DNA from: Hofstenia miamia
Taxonomy: Eukaryota; Xenacoelomorpha; Acoela
Reading direction: 5' to 3'
Assembly (NCBI GenBank): GCA_004352715.1
Contig: SCFE01000011.1
Location: 2,401,374-2,465,373, forward strand
DNA: 64,000 nucleotides
A model generated the notes under the pieces. The model was not told the DNA's origin and made no database searches. It saw nothing but the letters and a program-made list of their open reading frames with translations. Positions 1 through 12,540 of the stretch are shown piece after piece; the stretch's first letter is position 1, and each line of letters begins with the position of its first letter. The position numbers were made by a program, and so were the translations under genes.

Positions 1-44
1 CAAGCAACACTTTCATATAACATTTAGATAAGCTTGGTCGAACC

Positions 45-890
45 TTGGATCTATTGCAAAAAGCCAGACTAAAAGTCAACAGAATGAAGTGCACGTTTGT
101 TCAGACAAAAGTAATTTTTCTTGGCCACATAGTTGAACCCAGAAAAATTTTGATAAAAAATAACGTGAAAGATTTCTTAGATAAGATTGAAGTGCCACAG
201 ACCCACTGGTATGTTCAGCACTTGATGGGCTTTCTCAATTATTATGGGATGTTCATTCTGGACCTCACTGATAAAACAAGAATGATTTCAAACTTATTAA
301 AAAAGTCTGTTGATTTCAAATGGACTTGGCAAGAACAAGAAGCTCTTGATGGAATAAAAATAGAACTTAAGAAAATACTGTCCTTGAACACCCCTGATTA
401 TGTGAAAGATTTTATAATCAATTGTGATGCTAGTGCTGTTGGTATTAGCGGGATCTTCAGTCAGGACATTAATGGAGTTGAAAGTCCTGTGCAGTACTTT
501 AGTAGAAAACTCAGAGCATCTGAGAAGAACTATGGCGCAACTAAGTGTGAAATGCTTGCATTAGTTGAATCCTTGAAGAAATTCCACTACTTTACACTTG
601 GCCGTAAATTTACTGTGCAAACCAACAACAGCGCCCTTGCTTGGTTAAAGAAATTCAGTGGTGATAAATCGAACATTGTTGCAAGATGGATTGAATACTT
701 AAATGATTTCGCATTCACTATTAAACATCGCCCTGGCAAACTCGACTTGAACGCAGAATATTGGACGGCTCTTCCAAGCTACAAACACAATCTTAAAAAC
801 CCAGATGGGGAAAAAGTTCCTTTTTTGTTTATCCCCCATACTGAGTATCAGCTGACCAAAACGGAAAGCCTATTCTTACCATACTTATGA
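45..890 (+). pseudogene. RT thumb plus RNase H fragment of Ty3-type pol
   Basis: The reading frame of about 281 codons starts in the RT palm/thumb (a 'FLGHIVEP'-type motif near residue 25) and runs through RNase H. RNase H landmarks are the first acidic motif INCDAS (about residue 125), the KCEMLALV glutamate motif (about 165), and the region that usually carries a TDH motif, which here reads QTNNSAL, so the third acidic position is Asn instead of Asp. The end of RNase H (HRPGKLDLNAEYW) also lacks the usual final NxxAD. RNase H is therefore probably inactive. The frame has no stop for 846 nt, but it has no real start codon context and it continues a broken polyprotein. Confidence 0.8.
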
Positions 891-1279
891 GAGAGGAAAT
901 TTCAGAAGGGGAAATAATTCGTTACCAACATCGTGATTGGATACTGGACCAGATAATGAAGAGGATGGGGGATCCGTATTTCCCTACATCCCCAGAAGTG
1001 AATTGATATTTCCATCACTATAACTGGCATGTGACTGATAAAGGTCTGTTATACGCAAAGAGTAAGCACAACAATTGGCTTGCTATCCCTGAGTACTTCA
1101 AACGGGATCTAGTGAGTAGAGTTCATGAATGAGGTCACCTCGGCATTCTCCAAACTGAGAAAACTTTCAATTCAAGATATGTCACCACAGGAATATGCAA
1201 TTTTGTGACAGACGTTATTGATAAATGTGAAAAATGTCTATTAAACAACATCCACCACTTTCCTCAACAATGAGCTGAG

Positions 1280-1459
1280 ATGGAATCACGATCTGCAGAA
1301 AGTCCTAATGAGTTAGTGCATGTTGATTTAGAGCAACTATCAAAAGATGATGAGGGCTTTCAGTATTTACTTGTGATGGTGGACCACTTCACCAAGTTCA
1401 CCCATATAGTTCCTTTAAGCAGTACAACTGCAGAGATGGTGGCTGAAAAAATCCTTAAA
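1280..1459 (+). pseudogene. integrase core fragment of the same element
   Basis: About 60 residues are visible before the N gap. They include VHVDLEQLSKDDEGFQYLL and the MVDHFTKF motif, the usual start of the DDE integrase core, with the first aspartate still present. The upstream zinc module (HxxxH, broken by a TGA, and CxxC) is in the same direction. Nothing beyond 1459 can be read because the sequence is N until 2459. Confidence 0.8.
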
Positions 1460-2459
1460 NNNNNNNNNNNNNNNNNNNNNNNNNNNNNNNNNNNNNNNNN
1501 NNNNNNNNNNNNNNNNNNNNNNNNNNNNNNNNNNNNNNNNNNNNNNNNNNNNNNNNNNNNNNNNNNNNNNNNNNNNNNNNNNNNNNNNNNNNNNNNNNNN
1601 NNNNNNNNNNNNNNNNNNNNNNNNNNNNNNNNNNNNNNNNNNNNNNNNNNNNNNNNNNNNNNNNNNNNNNNNNNNNNNNNNNNNNNNNNNNNNNNNNNNN
1701 NNNNNNNNNNNNNNNNNNNNNNNNNNNNNNNNNNNNNNNNNNNNNNNNNNNNNNNNNNNNNNNNNNNNNNNNNNNNNNNNNNNNNNNNNNNNNNNNNNNN
1801 NNNNNNNNNNNNNNNNNNNNNNNNNNNNNNNNNNNNNNNNNNNNNNNNNNNNNNNNNNNNNNNNNNNNNNNNNNNNNNNNNNNNNNNNNNNNNNNNNNNN
1901 NNNNNNNNNNNNNNNNNNNNNNNNNNNNNNNNNNNNNNNNNNNNNNNNNNNNNNNNNNNNNNNNNNNNNNNNNNNNNNNNNNNNNNNNNNNNNNNNNNNN
2001 NNNNNNNNNNNNNNNNNNNNNNNNNNNNNNNNNNNNNNNNNNNNNNNNNNNNNNNNNNNNNNNNNNNNNNNNNNNNNNNNNNNNNNNNNNNNNNNNNNNN
2101 NNNNNNNNNNNNNNNNNNNNNNNNNNNNNNNNNNNNNNNNNNNNNNNNNNNNNNNNNNNNNNNNNNNNNNNNNNNNNNNNNNNNNNNNNNNNNNNNNNNN
2201 NNNNNNNNNNNNNNNNNNNNNNNNNNNNNNNNNNNNNNNNNNNNNNNNNNNNNNNNNNNNNNNNNNNNNNNNNNNNNNNNNNNNNNNNNNNNNNNNNNNN
2301 NNNNNNNNNNNNNNNNNNNNNNNNNNNNNNNNNNNNNNNNNNNNNNNNNNNNNNNNNNNNNNNNNNNNNNNNNNNNNNNNNNNNNNNNNNNNNNNNNNNN
2401 NNNNNNNNNNNNNNNNNNNNNNNNNNNNNNNNNNNNNNNNNNNNNNNNNNNNNNNNNNN
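1460..2459. other. assembly gap of 1,000 N
   Basis: Exactly 1,000 unresolved bases, a conventional scaffold gap size. It interrupts the Ty3-type integrase. Confidence 0.99.
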
Positions 2460-2798
2460 TTGCTATAGTTAAGCAATTTCACAAGTTAAATATGAAAAGT
2501 CAAAATGGGCACAGTTAGGGAAATAGCGTGAATGTTGATGTCTTTCTTATATTCTCTCTGCAAACATTGAACAGATTTTTTAAACTGCATCTTTTTTCCA
2601 ATAATCAGAAAAACTGTCTCTGTTGGGATGGTATTTGTATCAGAATTTATACAATAAAACTTTTGCCTCTTTATTCTGCAGTTATTGAGTCAAATTCGAT
2701 TAGTTGTGCAAACAACTGAATAATTTTATTAATCATGCTGGTTGGTTCAAGGTTAATGAGTGCAGATTGCTTCCCCAATGTAAACATTAATTGTTATT
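2460..2798 (+). repeat. LTR-like segment, copy 1
   Basis: This segment contains a polyadenylation signal (ATAAAA after 2650) and is repeated almost exactly at 3769-4105. Its position just downstream of a Ty3-type integrase fits a 3' LTR of that element, but I cannot see clean TG...CA borders. A short open frame in both copies (about 60 codons) differs between them by substitutions and a frame break, so it is not convincing as a gene. Confidence 0.5.
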
Positions 2799-3218
2799 AN
2801 TTACCTGCCTTTGTTTACAATAATTAGATGTCAATGTAGTTTAACATGATTGAATTCTTTTTCCCTTGCAAGATTAAGTTTGAGAAACAATAAGCACCAT
2901 TGAGGGGACATCAAACTAGCAATAGCAACCTAAGGTTGAAAATAGCTGCTAACATCATAGTGACATAATAATATCTAAGTAAAGTTATAAAGAATAAAAT
3001 CGACAAAATCCCCAAGCAACTCTACATTAATAGCTCCGGTCCAATGACTCATTACATTCACTCTCTCTCAAATAATGCATAGAAGTTAACAAGATTATAT
3101 GCTAATGCAACTACATTCAATTTATTGATTTACTTGTATGAGAATTTGAAAAAAATTATTGTTTTGCTATCTAATTATTTTTGATATTAAATTCATATAG
3201 TATTACTTGAAAATTAAA

Positions 3219-4878
3219 ATCTAAATATAATTGCTCAAGAACTTTTCAATTCCTGAACAATTATTGAATACCAAATTCATGTATTTTACACATTCTGTAG
3301 CCTAAGTTGATTGTTGCATCACTGAAATGAGCTGTATTTCTTCAGAATTATTTCTTCTCAAATATGTAGTATACCTAAACAGTCAAGAAAAATAATGTAC
3401 GCAATACACATTTTTATATTAAAATTATATATACTTTAGTGGGGTGCAAATTAAATGCATAGGAAAATTATAGATATAGCATTCAGCAATTATATATTTT
3501 TGACATTTTGCAATTCATTTATATTTAATATTAAACACATGCGCAAAGCCTAGTGTGAATTACGACCTATTCACACAATTTAAAAGGTGATTATACAAAA
3601 GTCATTTTCCTATATATGTGTAATGTGGATTTCATGCCATTAATTGAGTCTAACTGTTTTCATCTACATAATATAGCATACAGTGGTGATCACATGTATT
3701 TACTATTTGTTAACAATTTGATTAAAAAATATATAAATAAACTTGAAAAATGTGTTAACTTATTTTTGCTATAGTTAAGCAATTTCGCAAGTTAAATATG
3801 AAAAGTCAAAATGGGCACTGTTAGGCGAAATAGCGCGAATGTTGATGTCTTTATTATATTCTCTCCGCAAACATTGAACAGATTTTTTAAACAGCATCTT
3901 TTTTCCAATAATCGGAAAAACCGTCTCTGTTGGGATGGTATTTGTATCAGAATTTATGGAATAAAACTTTTGCCTCTATTCCGCGGTTATTGAGTCAAAT
4001 TCGATTAGTTGTGCAAACAACTGAATAATTTTATTAATCATGCAGGTTGGTTCAAGGTTAATGAGTGCAGATTGCTTCCCCAATGTAAACATTAATTGTT
4101 ATTACATGTGAGCCTGGAATTCCAAAACCACAAACAACATTTGTATTTGATATCAGAAACATTATTATACACAAAGTATTCTGCATAAAAATGCTTTGTA
4201 TTGTATAATGCTAACATATATTAAATCTAACATACAAAAATTAAATAATTTGTTTATTATTAGAATAATTTTAATGTCATGAGTACTCAAAATCACAATG
4301 ACAACATATTTTGATATATAAATACTACTAACAATTTTAGCAAAATTTATTAAACATAGCATCTGTAAAATTGATTTAAATATTTCAAGAAGAGGAAAAC
4401 TGACTATTTTTAAATGTTACTCTATTTATTAGCCTATNTTAAAATCTAAATATAATTGCTCAAGAACTTTTCAATTCCTGAACAATTATTGAATACCAAA
4501 TTCATGTATTTTACAAATTCTGTAGCCTAAGTTGATTGTTGCATCACTGAAATGAGCTGTATTTCTTCAGAATTGTTTCTTCTCAAATATGTAGTATACC
4601 TAAGCAGTCAAGAAAAATAATGTACATAATACACATTTTTATACTAAAATTATATATAATTTAGTGGGTGGAAATTAAATGCATAGGAAAATTAGAGATA
4701 TAGCATTCAGCAATTATATATTGTTGATATTTTGCAATTCATTTATATTTAATATTAAGCACATGCACAATGCCTAGTGTGAATTACGACCAATTCACAC
4801 AATGCAAAAGGTGATTATACAAAAGTCATTTTCCTATATATGTGTAATGTGGATTTCATGCCATTAATTGAGTCTAAN
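3219..4878. repeat. duplicated AT-rich block with single-N joins
   Basis: The sequence at about 3219-3650 is repeated at 4439-4877, and 3769-4105 repeats 2460-2798. Single N bases sit at 2799, 4438 and 4878 exactly where repeated sequence begins or ends. I see no gene in the whole stretch 2800-5040. Confidence 0.7.
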
Positions 4879-5040
4879 TGCTTTTTGGTTGTTTTTTATG
4901 CATGAAACAGCAATATTTTGAGGTTGTAACAATGTTGTGTTATGTTGTCACATGCTTGTTTTATCATTACTTTTGTATGTAAAATAAAATTATATATTGC
5001 TAAGCAGTTCAAACATTGCTGTTTAAACAAACACAAGCCC

Positions 5041-5086
5041 NNNNNNNNNNNNNNNNNNNNNTATATATATATATATATATATATAT
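5041..5086. repeat. 21-N gap followed by (TA)n microsatellite
   Basis: A short N run is followed by an uninterrupted AT dinucleotide tract of about 25 bases. Confidence 0.95.
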
Positions 5087-5132
5087 GCATGCCTAGATTA
5101 AATATACAATGAGTTCACAAAATATTTCTTGA

Positions 5133-6805
5133 TTCAGATTTTCTTGATGTGTAACTGAAAAGAATATACTATTTCACTAATTTTTACACAATGTAATGAA
5201 ATTTTATTAAGAAACATTTTGCTTGTTTNTCACAAAAACTTTTTTTAGCTTAGAATTATTGTAAAATAAATGTTTTTTACCCTAAAAAACTCGGAATTAG
5301 AAAAAAACTTGATTGAACTCAGAACTTCATTTAAAAAATTACTCGAACTCGAACTCGAAACGTAAAAACTCAAACTCGGCATGAGTAACTCGAACTCGAC
5401 TTNTCAGATTTTCTTGATGTGTAACTGAAAAGAATATACTATTTCACTAATTTTTACACAATGTAATGAAATTTTATTAAGAAACATTTTGCTTGTTTTC
5501 AGCACTCTTTATTGACTATACACTAATTGATAATTGATTTGGTTAGTAAAAAATGTTCGGTTGGTGTCAATTAATAAAATTTTGTTCAATTATCAATTAT
5601 CAATCAATTAATCACACCACATTAACCAAAACAAAAAGGTTTTATGAACTTGTCAAAAGTACTAGAAATACTTTACAAAAAATAATCAATGCAAGATTAA
5701 TTAAATAATCAACAAGCTTTTTTAAAAATTTCTGTTTATATACACAGTAGTAAATCAATAATATGATGTTATTTCACAAGATATATTTTTTCAATTTTGT
5801 ACTATATACAATAGAACACGTTTTAAAATGCAATAAAAATTTACCTGAAATAAAAAGGCAATTAAAACTTGAAACATATGAATGTTTGTCTAGACGCACA
5901 AACTTATAGAATTAGTTCTGTTGAAATAATACTCTGCAAACAGGAATGTTCAAAATCAGCTTCTGGATGCGTATAGCTTCTAAATACATTTCTAATAATT
6001 CAATGTATCAAGGCATATAAAATTTAAAAAATAAATCAACTAAATGAATTAGTAAAAATTCTATCATCTTATTTAGTCATGAATTTTATAGGTTGCAGCA
6101 CATATCTTCTGTTGCACACTTAGCATGTGGAGCAAAATCTAATTATCTACAAGTATAGATTGAAAAAATTACAAACCCTTTAAATAGAAATCCTTCACAT
6201 CCAAAATTAGATTTGAATTACCAGCCATGCAGGGTTTCTGCAAACAGATGCTCTCAATTGAATGTCAATTGTACAGAAAATGAGTGAAGGGATTACAACT
6301 AAATAATGTAAAATTGATTCGTCATGTGGCAGCCAATCAAATTCCATTTATTAGATTTTTGTAAATGTTCCCTCACAGCAAGTAATATTCAAATTTACCT
6401 CAAAAATTGTTGATTTTGACAAAAAGCTGACATGAATTGTACAAAAAACTAGGAAAGTAAATGAGTACTTTAATAGTTCTGTGCAGGGTTTTCGAGTACT
6501 CAGAATGTTAAGAACTCGAACTCAAATAAGCTCGCAAAACTCGATCGGAAAAACTCGGAAGAGAAATCATCAAAACTCGAACTTGAACTCATTTGAAAAT
6601 CCACTTGAAAATACTGTAAAAATTAAATTTTTTTAAATATTAATTTTCTTACCAATCACAAAAACTTTTTTTAGCTTAGAATTATTGTAAAATAAATGTT
6701 TTTTACCCTAAAAAACTCGGAATTAGAAAAAAACTTGATTGAACTCAGAACTTCATTTAAAAAATTACTCGAACTCGAACTCGAAACGTAAAAACTCAAA
6801 CTCGN
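5133..6805. repeat. repeat block rich in CTCGAACTCGAA motifs
   Basis: Position 5133-5228 is repeated at 5405-5500, and 5230-5402 at 6656-6805, with single Ns at 5229, 5403 and 6805. The block is built from short direct repeats of GAACTCGAACTC. The right end (around 7890-7932) mirrors the sequence starting near 6481 (GTGCAGGG-type end followed by a TACT-centred motif), as expected of the inverted ends of a non-autonomous hAT-like element. No coding potential seen. Confidence 0.5.
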
Positions 6806-7723
6806 CATTTAGAAATAATTTCATAAGCATTAATTATGACTTCTGAGCAAGTGACCGATTTTCAGCGCGAAGTAATTGTACTTTTTAAAACAGAAAACTC
6901 GACATGGGGCCTCTCTAAGACTCCAATCTTGTTATGACAGTGATGGCTCACATTTCGAACATTTCCTCTGAACTCTTTCATTGTAATATTCAATAAAACA
7001 TTAAAAAGTTTAATGTTAATCAGTTAGTTATGTTTATTAATTTAATAAAGTGATTTTGAAAGAGTTAGCAAATTTCTTGACTTTTTGCTGGGCACCCTGT
7101 ACAATACATTTAATGAAAAATACTTACTTATGACACTTAAAATATCTCACATTTTGTTTATTTTCAAGTGAATGTTTGATCAAGTGTAAGTTCAAGTATC
7201 AGTGATTTTTCTTCTGAGTTTTTCAAATAGAGTTTTGGTAGTTCATTTGAGTTCAAATTCTTAGCATTCTGAGTACTCAAATGTCCTGCTAAGGGAAGTG
7301 ATTCAAGAAGAATAATCCAAAACTGTTTGAATTAATGCCTTAATTACTGGGGAATTAACTACTAATTGCATTCTGTGTAAAACATTGAGTGAAATACCCC
7401 ACTAACAATTACCAAAATGTGCTTGATAATAGTATTTGGAGTATCCTTTTTTGAATCATTTCCCTTAGTAAATGAGTAGAGACTAATACCAAAAATTTAG
7501 TTAGTCAACTGAAACTACATTATATTGAATAATACTATATATATATAGTTCCATCTGCCTATAATTTGCCACCATCATTATCTGCTTTTATGTTTCTCAT
7601 TTCTATAATTTCATTCCTTGGCACAATCTGCTGCTCTCTGCTAGGCATCTTCAATGCGCAAATCTGTACCATGTGTCAAATCATACAGATGACATGGATA
7701 GACTTTTATTTTGTTCTGCCATT
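6806..7723. repeat. partial copy of the 8233-9150 block (MITE end plus LTR-like piece)
   Basis: This stretch is nearly base-for-base the same as 8233-9150: the inner part and right end of a mariner-derived MITE, then the start of an LTR-like segment. It is bounded by single Ns at 6805 and 7724, so it may be a duplicated haplotype or misjoined contig and not a separate insertion. Confidence 0.7.
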
Positions 7724-8105
7724 NACTATTATTTTTGAAAATGTTGCATACTTTAGAAGAAATTGCACAAAATAATATTTCCTAATGTATTAAGATAGGC
7801 TATATTAAGCATTTTTGAGTGCCATCTTTTGGGATAAAGATTTTTCAGCAAAAAATATTTCGTCTAATGGAGTTATACAAACTTATTTGAGTTCAAGTTT
7901 TTAACATTCCAAGTACTTGAAAGCCCTGCACTCAGGGAGCAATTATGAATTCTATTTTAATTCTATTTTTCTAATTAAACCTTTTGGGACTAAGGGGTTT
8001 TCAAGTCAAATTTGAGATATTTGGTCTGAGTTTTATATTTTGAGTTTGAAGAAAATTTTGAGTTTGATTGAATTTTTCCTAATTTAAGGTTTTCTTAAAA
8101 TAAAA

Positions 8106-8529
8106 TACAGGGTGCCCAGCAAAAAGTCAAGAAATTTGCAAACTCTTTCAAAATTGCTTTATTAAATTAATAAACATAACTAACTGATTAACATTCTAAC
8201 TTGATTAAATCATTTTTGTTTTATTCAATGCTTCATTTAGAAATAATTTCATAAGCATTAATTATGACTTCTGAGCAAGTGACCAATTTTCAGCGCGAAG
8301 TAATTGTACTTTTTAAAACAGAAAACTCGACATGGGGCCTCTCTAAGACTCCAATCTTGTTATGACAGTGATGGCTCACATTTCGAACATTTCCTCTGAA
8401 CTCTTTCATTGTAATATTCAATAAAACATTAAAAAGTTTAATGTTAATCAGTTAGTTATGTTTATTAATTTAATAAAGTGATTTTGAAAGAGTTAGCAAA
8501 TTTCTTGACTTTTTGCTGGGCACCCTGTA
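8106..8529 (+). mobile_element. mariner-derived deletion element (MITE) with about 90-bp inverted repeats
   Basis: The left end begins TACAGGGTGCCCAGCAAAAA and the right end is its inverse complement; similarity continues inward for roughly 90 bases. Both ends carry TA, the mariner/Tc1 target. Inside is an ATG (about 8262) opening MTSEQVTNFQREVIVLF, which looks like a transposase N-terminus. Shortly after comes GSHFEHFL plus stop, the usual mariner transposase C-terminus, then AATAAA. The middle of the transposase is missing, so this is an internal deletion derivative. It needs a transposase supplied from elsewhere. Confidence 0.8.
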
Positions 8530-8839
8530 CAATACATTTAATGAAAAATACTTACTTATGACACTTAAAATATCTCACATTTTGTTTATTTTCAAGTGAA
8601 TGTTTGATCAAGTGTAAGTTCAAGTATCAGTGATTTTTCTTCTGAGTTTTTCAAATAGAGTTTTGGTAGTTCATTTGAGTTCAAATTCTTAGCATTCTGA
8701 GTACTCAAATGTCCTGCTAAGGGAAGTGATTCAAGAAGAATAATCCAAAACTGTTTGAATTAATGCCTTAATTACTGGGGAATTAACTACTAATTGCATT
8801 CTGTGTAAAACATTGAGTGAAATACCCCACTAACAATTA

Positions 8840-9360
8840 CCAAAATGTGCTTGATAATAGTATTTGGAGTATCCTTTTTTGAATCATTTCCCTTAGTAAA
8901 TGAGTAGAGACTAATACCAAAAATTTAGTTAGTCAACTGAAACTACATTATATTGAATAATACTATATATATATAGTTCCATCTGCCTATAATTTGCCAC
9001 CATCATTATCTGCTTTTATGTTTCTCATTTCTATAATTTCATTCCTTGGCACAATCTGCTGCTCTCTGCTAGGCATCTTCAATGCGCAAATCTGTACCAT
9101 GTGTCAAATCATACAGATGACATGGATAGACTTTTATTTTGTTCTGCCATTGGCAGGTTGTTACATGCTATTTACATTAATTTTTTAGTTAAATTGGGCA
9201 GCTCTGTGTGTGATCTTTTAATAAAAGTTTAGTTTTGCTTGAGTAACTCATTATTTTATCTGCTATACTCAAATTGATGGTCATTAGCAGCTAAACTTTC
9301 TACAGAACTGAGGAGGGCTGCATAGGTTGTAATTCTACCACAGTATGTGCTAGGAAGTCT
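8840..9360 (+). repeat. LTR-like segment with small hydrophobic ORF
   Basis: Near-identical segments occur at 7399-7723 (truncated), 24080-24560 and, more diverged, 23190-23526, plus a fragment at 11146-11336. Each contains a TTTTAATAAAAG polyadenylation-type signal. The placement (upstream of a gag relic here, downstream of pol at 23.2 kb) is what an LTR would show. Similarity between 9360-9560 and 24590-24840 suggests the repeat may be longer than 520 bp. Borders are not certain. Confidence 0.55.
8994..9188 (+). CDS. small hydrophobic ORF inside the LTR-like repeat (uncertain)
   Basis: I do not recognise this 64-codon frame. It is strongly hydrophobic, with two likely membrane segments (residues about 5-30 and 45-64) separated by a QICTMCQIIQ loop with a CxxC pair. 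The same frame occurs at 7566, 24235 and, diverged, at 23184. In the diverged copy the main length change (NDV against NA) is a 3-nt in-frame indel, weak evidence that the frame was once coding. It could equally be chance ORF content of a T-rich repeat. Confidence 0.3.
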   Translation: MPPSLSAFMFLISIISFLGTICCSLLGIFNAQICTMCQIIQMTWIDFYFVLPLAGCYMLFTLIF

Positions 9361-10737
9361 TATGAATCTATGCAAACCTGCTCCTTTCTGGGGTTTAGCT
9401 GATCCAGAATAGTTTATTATTGGTGTGCCCTATCATGCTTCACATCAGCAAGTTTTGCCACTATGTCTCTCATGCCTCCTATAGCCAGCAGTTATATGGT
9501 TTTATTGGTATGTATGAGTTAGTCCAGATCTTGTTTCACAGACAGTGGTATTGAATATATCTCCAACTAACTGCTCTCTAAATGGTGAATGGAACTCTTT
9601 TACCTAAGTGATAGTAGATACTGTAGAATCAGGGACTGGGAAATATACCAGCACTAAGGAACTCATTGTTACAGCAGAAGGTTGTAGAAGTGATCATATT
9701 GTAACAGCCTCAATTCTAGTAATAATTCACATATAGAAAAAACATTGGTAATTCATCCATTTAACTAGTAACTGTTTAGAAAACATCCAGGATGACCAAT
9801 TTGTATGGCTTCCAGCTGAAGTTCTATCCAGGAAGAGAGAAGTTTGTAACTTGATTGATTTGTGCTACTCTAATTGTCTCATGATTTATTATCTAGCTCA
9901 ATACACAATAAATATCTCAGTTGTTTTCTTATCTCTCAGCTCACTAAATAATAGCATGTAATTTCCATTCATTTTTGTTAACCAATGGTATAATATCATC
10001 AAAGTGTAATAAATTATCAGTGCATGTGTGTGTTGCAGTCAAATGAAAAAGTTTATTATATCTACATGCAACTGTACACCTAACCTAATGCAGTCCACAA
10101 TTTTGGCTGCTTACTGTCTGAACACTACTTGTCACATCAGTACTTGAAGGAGTTACTCCTAAATTGTTGCCAGAGACTTACATGAAATTGAGGTGAGATA
10201 TACTCTATTGAACAATTTCTACATGGTTGCTTGTATTTATACAAAGTAATTTTTAATTGCCTTTGTTTACAATGTAAAATCATATGATCATGTTTGAAAT
10301 TGAATTGAGCAATAATACTATGTAGCACCAAAGTGAGGGGACATTAATATGGCATTGCAAACTAAACTCAAAATAAACTGGTTACATCATGTTGATGTAA
10401 TTCAAATTACAGAATTGATAAAAATCAGTGAAAAAGTCCCTGAGTGACTCTTGAATACCATGCTCTCATCAAGTTATTGCTTTATACTTTCTTATATTAT
10501 TATGCTAACTTTGATGATGGTAGATGGTGACCCACAAACTTTAAGAGAAACCAACCTAGAACCTGTTCTTAAACTTTTCAGGGAAAATTTCTTGATGAAA
10601 ACTTTGACACTTATTTGAACTTGTAAGTTATTCATTAATTCTTTATTCAAAGCCTCACCAATTACAATACTTACTTTTCTGCTCAACTTTACCCTACTAA
10701 AGATGCATCTTGCATATTCATATTTCTGCATGGTCAC
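9361..10737. other. no gene seen; likely LTR or leader of the gag-protease relic
   Basis: No frame with recognisable content. Parts (9360-9560 and about 10450-10510) resemble 24590-24960, so much of this probably belongs to the LTR or untranslated leader of the same retroelement family. CpG is almost absent. Confidence 0.45.
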
Positions 10738-11832
10738 ACTGCTGCTATATTATTACTACTATGCTACCCCTCTCTCATTTGGTCTAATATTGAAAATTGA
10801 AAATGATTTCTTACACTCAATCTGCATTAAAAGCTTTAACAAAAACTGAATTAGATGAAATTGTTTAAAATCAAGCTGAAAAACTTAATGATATGGAATC
10901 TAGAATGTAAGCTTTGGAAAATCAACAAATGTCATCCAACCAATCTCAGAATACCCCAACTATGTAACACAGGAACAGTTTTCTGTCTTAAAAACATCTA
11001 TGCAGGAGAACGCAAATGTATTTCATACTAACATATTGGATACTCTAACAAATCTCATGAAACCAAAGACTAACCTGAGTCAACCAGCACAAGCAGCACC
11101 TTCTACTGCTCATCCTGAACCATCACAAGGATTCATCCTGTTGTCNTGTTACATGCTATTTACATTAATTTTTTAGTTAAATTGGGCAGCTCTGTGTGTG
11201 ATCTTTTAATAAAAGTTTAGTTTTGCTTGAGTAACTCATTATTTTATCTGCTATACTCAAATTGATGGTCATTAGCAGCTAAACTTTCTACAGAACTGAG
11301 GAGGGCTGCATAGGTTGTAATTCTACCACAGTATGTNACACTGCTGCTATATTATTACTACTATGCTACCCCTCTCTCATTTGGTCTAATATTGAAAATT
11401 GAAAATGATTTCTTACACTCAATCTGCATTAAAAGCTTTAACAAAAACTGAATTAGATGAAATTGTTTAAAATCAAGCTGAAAAACTTAATGATATGGAA
11501 TCTAGAATGTAAGCTTTGGAAAATCAACAAATGTCATCCAACCAATCTCAGAATACCCCAACTATGTAACACAGGAACAGTTTTCTGTCTTAAAAACATC
11601 TATGCAGGAGAACGCAAATGTATTTCATACTAACATATTGGATACTCTAACAAATCTCATGAAACCAAAGACTAACCTGAGTCAACCAGCACAAGCAGCA
11701 CCTTCTACTGCTCATCCTGAACCATCACAAGGATTCATCCTGTTGTCACCTCCACCAAGCCCATCCAGCTTCCAGCCAATTTCACCACCCACAAGCATCA
11801 CCTCTGTCAGTAAGCCCTCACAATCTTTTTGA
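10738..11832 (+). pseudogene. gag relic of a Ty3-type element, partly duplicated
   Basis: A gag-like N-terminal region begins at MISYTQSALKALTK (about 10804) and continues through a Q/N-rich segment and a proline-rich segment (PPPSPSSFQPISPP, 11746-11790). TGA/TAA/TAG codons break it repeatedly. The piece 10738-11144 recurs at 11338-11745 with an LTR-like fragment (11146-11336) between, and single Ns at 11145 and 11337. That layout looks like a misassembly and not a real tandem duplication. Confidence 0.6.
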
Positions 11833-12540
11833 AACTAAATCAAAAAAGAGAGTGTTTATGTTTCCAGACCAACCTATAAAGACTGATTTAAATTGCAGAA
11901 TATACCTCAATATTTAAAGGAAAAATTGATATTAGAAGACAAACCTTTTGAGAATGGATAAATATTTTGAAATTTATCTTGCCAACAACATGTAAATAAA
12001 CAAAATGGAGCTACACAACTGCCTCTTTTTCTAAAATACAGAGCTTTACAAGTGTACTTTACTTAGATGCCAACATCAAAACAGAGTACAATAAGCTAGT
12101 AACAGCTATAGACAAACACTTTGACAATGAATGCACATGAAAGCAGCATTGAATGCAACTCTATGCATGCAAACTTAAAAAAGACAAAGATATAATTAAC
12201 TATATCTATAAAGTAGATTGCTTATTACAACTATCTCAAGAAGAAGAGCAGTACTTATGCACATGCTGGCTTCCCCCCCCTCTATGAAAACAAGATTTGA
12301 AAAGAAATGTAATATCAATGATGACATAAATACACTTATTAAAACTGCTGTTAATATCCAGCTCACAATTGAAAACAACAGAAAAATATATCAACAATGT
12401 AGTACTCCTCAGCCTCAACCCTGCCCTCTAGTCTTCAAAAAGGAAGCACTACACCAAGCAATTGAGGAGAAACCCACAGACTTCTTATTTGTCAAGTGCA
12501 GAAAATGCAGCAAAAAGGGACATCTGAAACAAGACTGATT
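11833..12540 (+). pseudogene. gag capsid end and zinc knuckle relic
   Basis: After several stops, the frame at 12218-12538 carries a gag-like C-terminal part ending in KCRKCSKKGHLKQD followed directly by TGA. This is a CCHC zinc knuckle whose last cysteine codon position is a stop. The region lies in the usual order upstream of the protease. A C-run (eight Cs, 12271-12278) may also disturb the frame. Confidence 0.6.

Larger units (their letters stand above)
1..1459 (+). mobile_element. Ty3-type LTR retrotransposon fragment (RT end, RNase H, integrase start)
   Basis: This is the 3' part of a Ty3/Gypsy-type pol region, cut on the left by the window edge and on the right by a 1,000-base N gap. 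In order it holds the RT thumb/connection, RNase H, an integrase HHCC-type zinc module (around 1110-1260, ending in a CxxC pair) and the start of the integrase core (1280-1459). In-frame stops near 892, 1004, 1130 and 1272 break the reading, so the copy is dead. CpG dinucleotides are still fairly common here, unlike the relic at 14.7-23.2 kb, which suggests a younger insertion. Confidence 0.85.

Noticed and set aside
1415-2482. Long open frames across the N gap
   Set aside because: Created by unresolved bases; no information.
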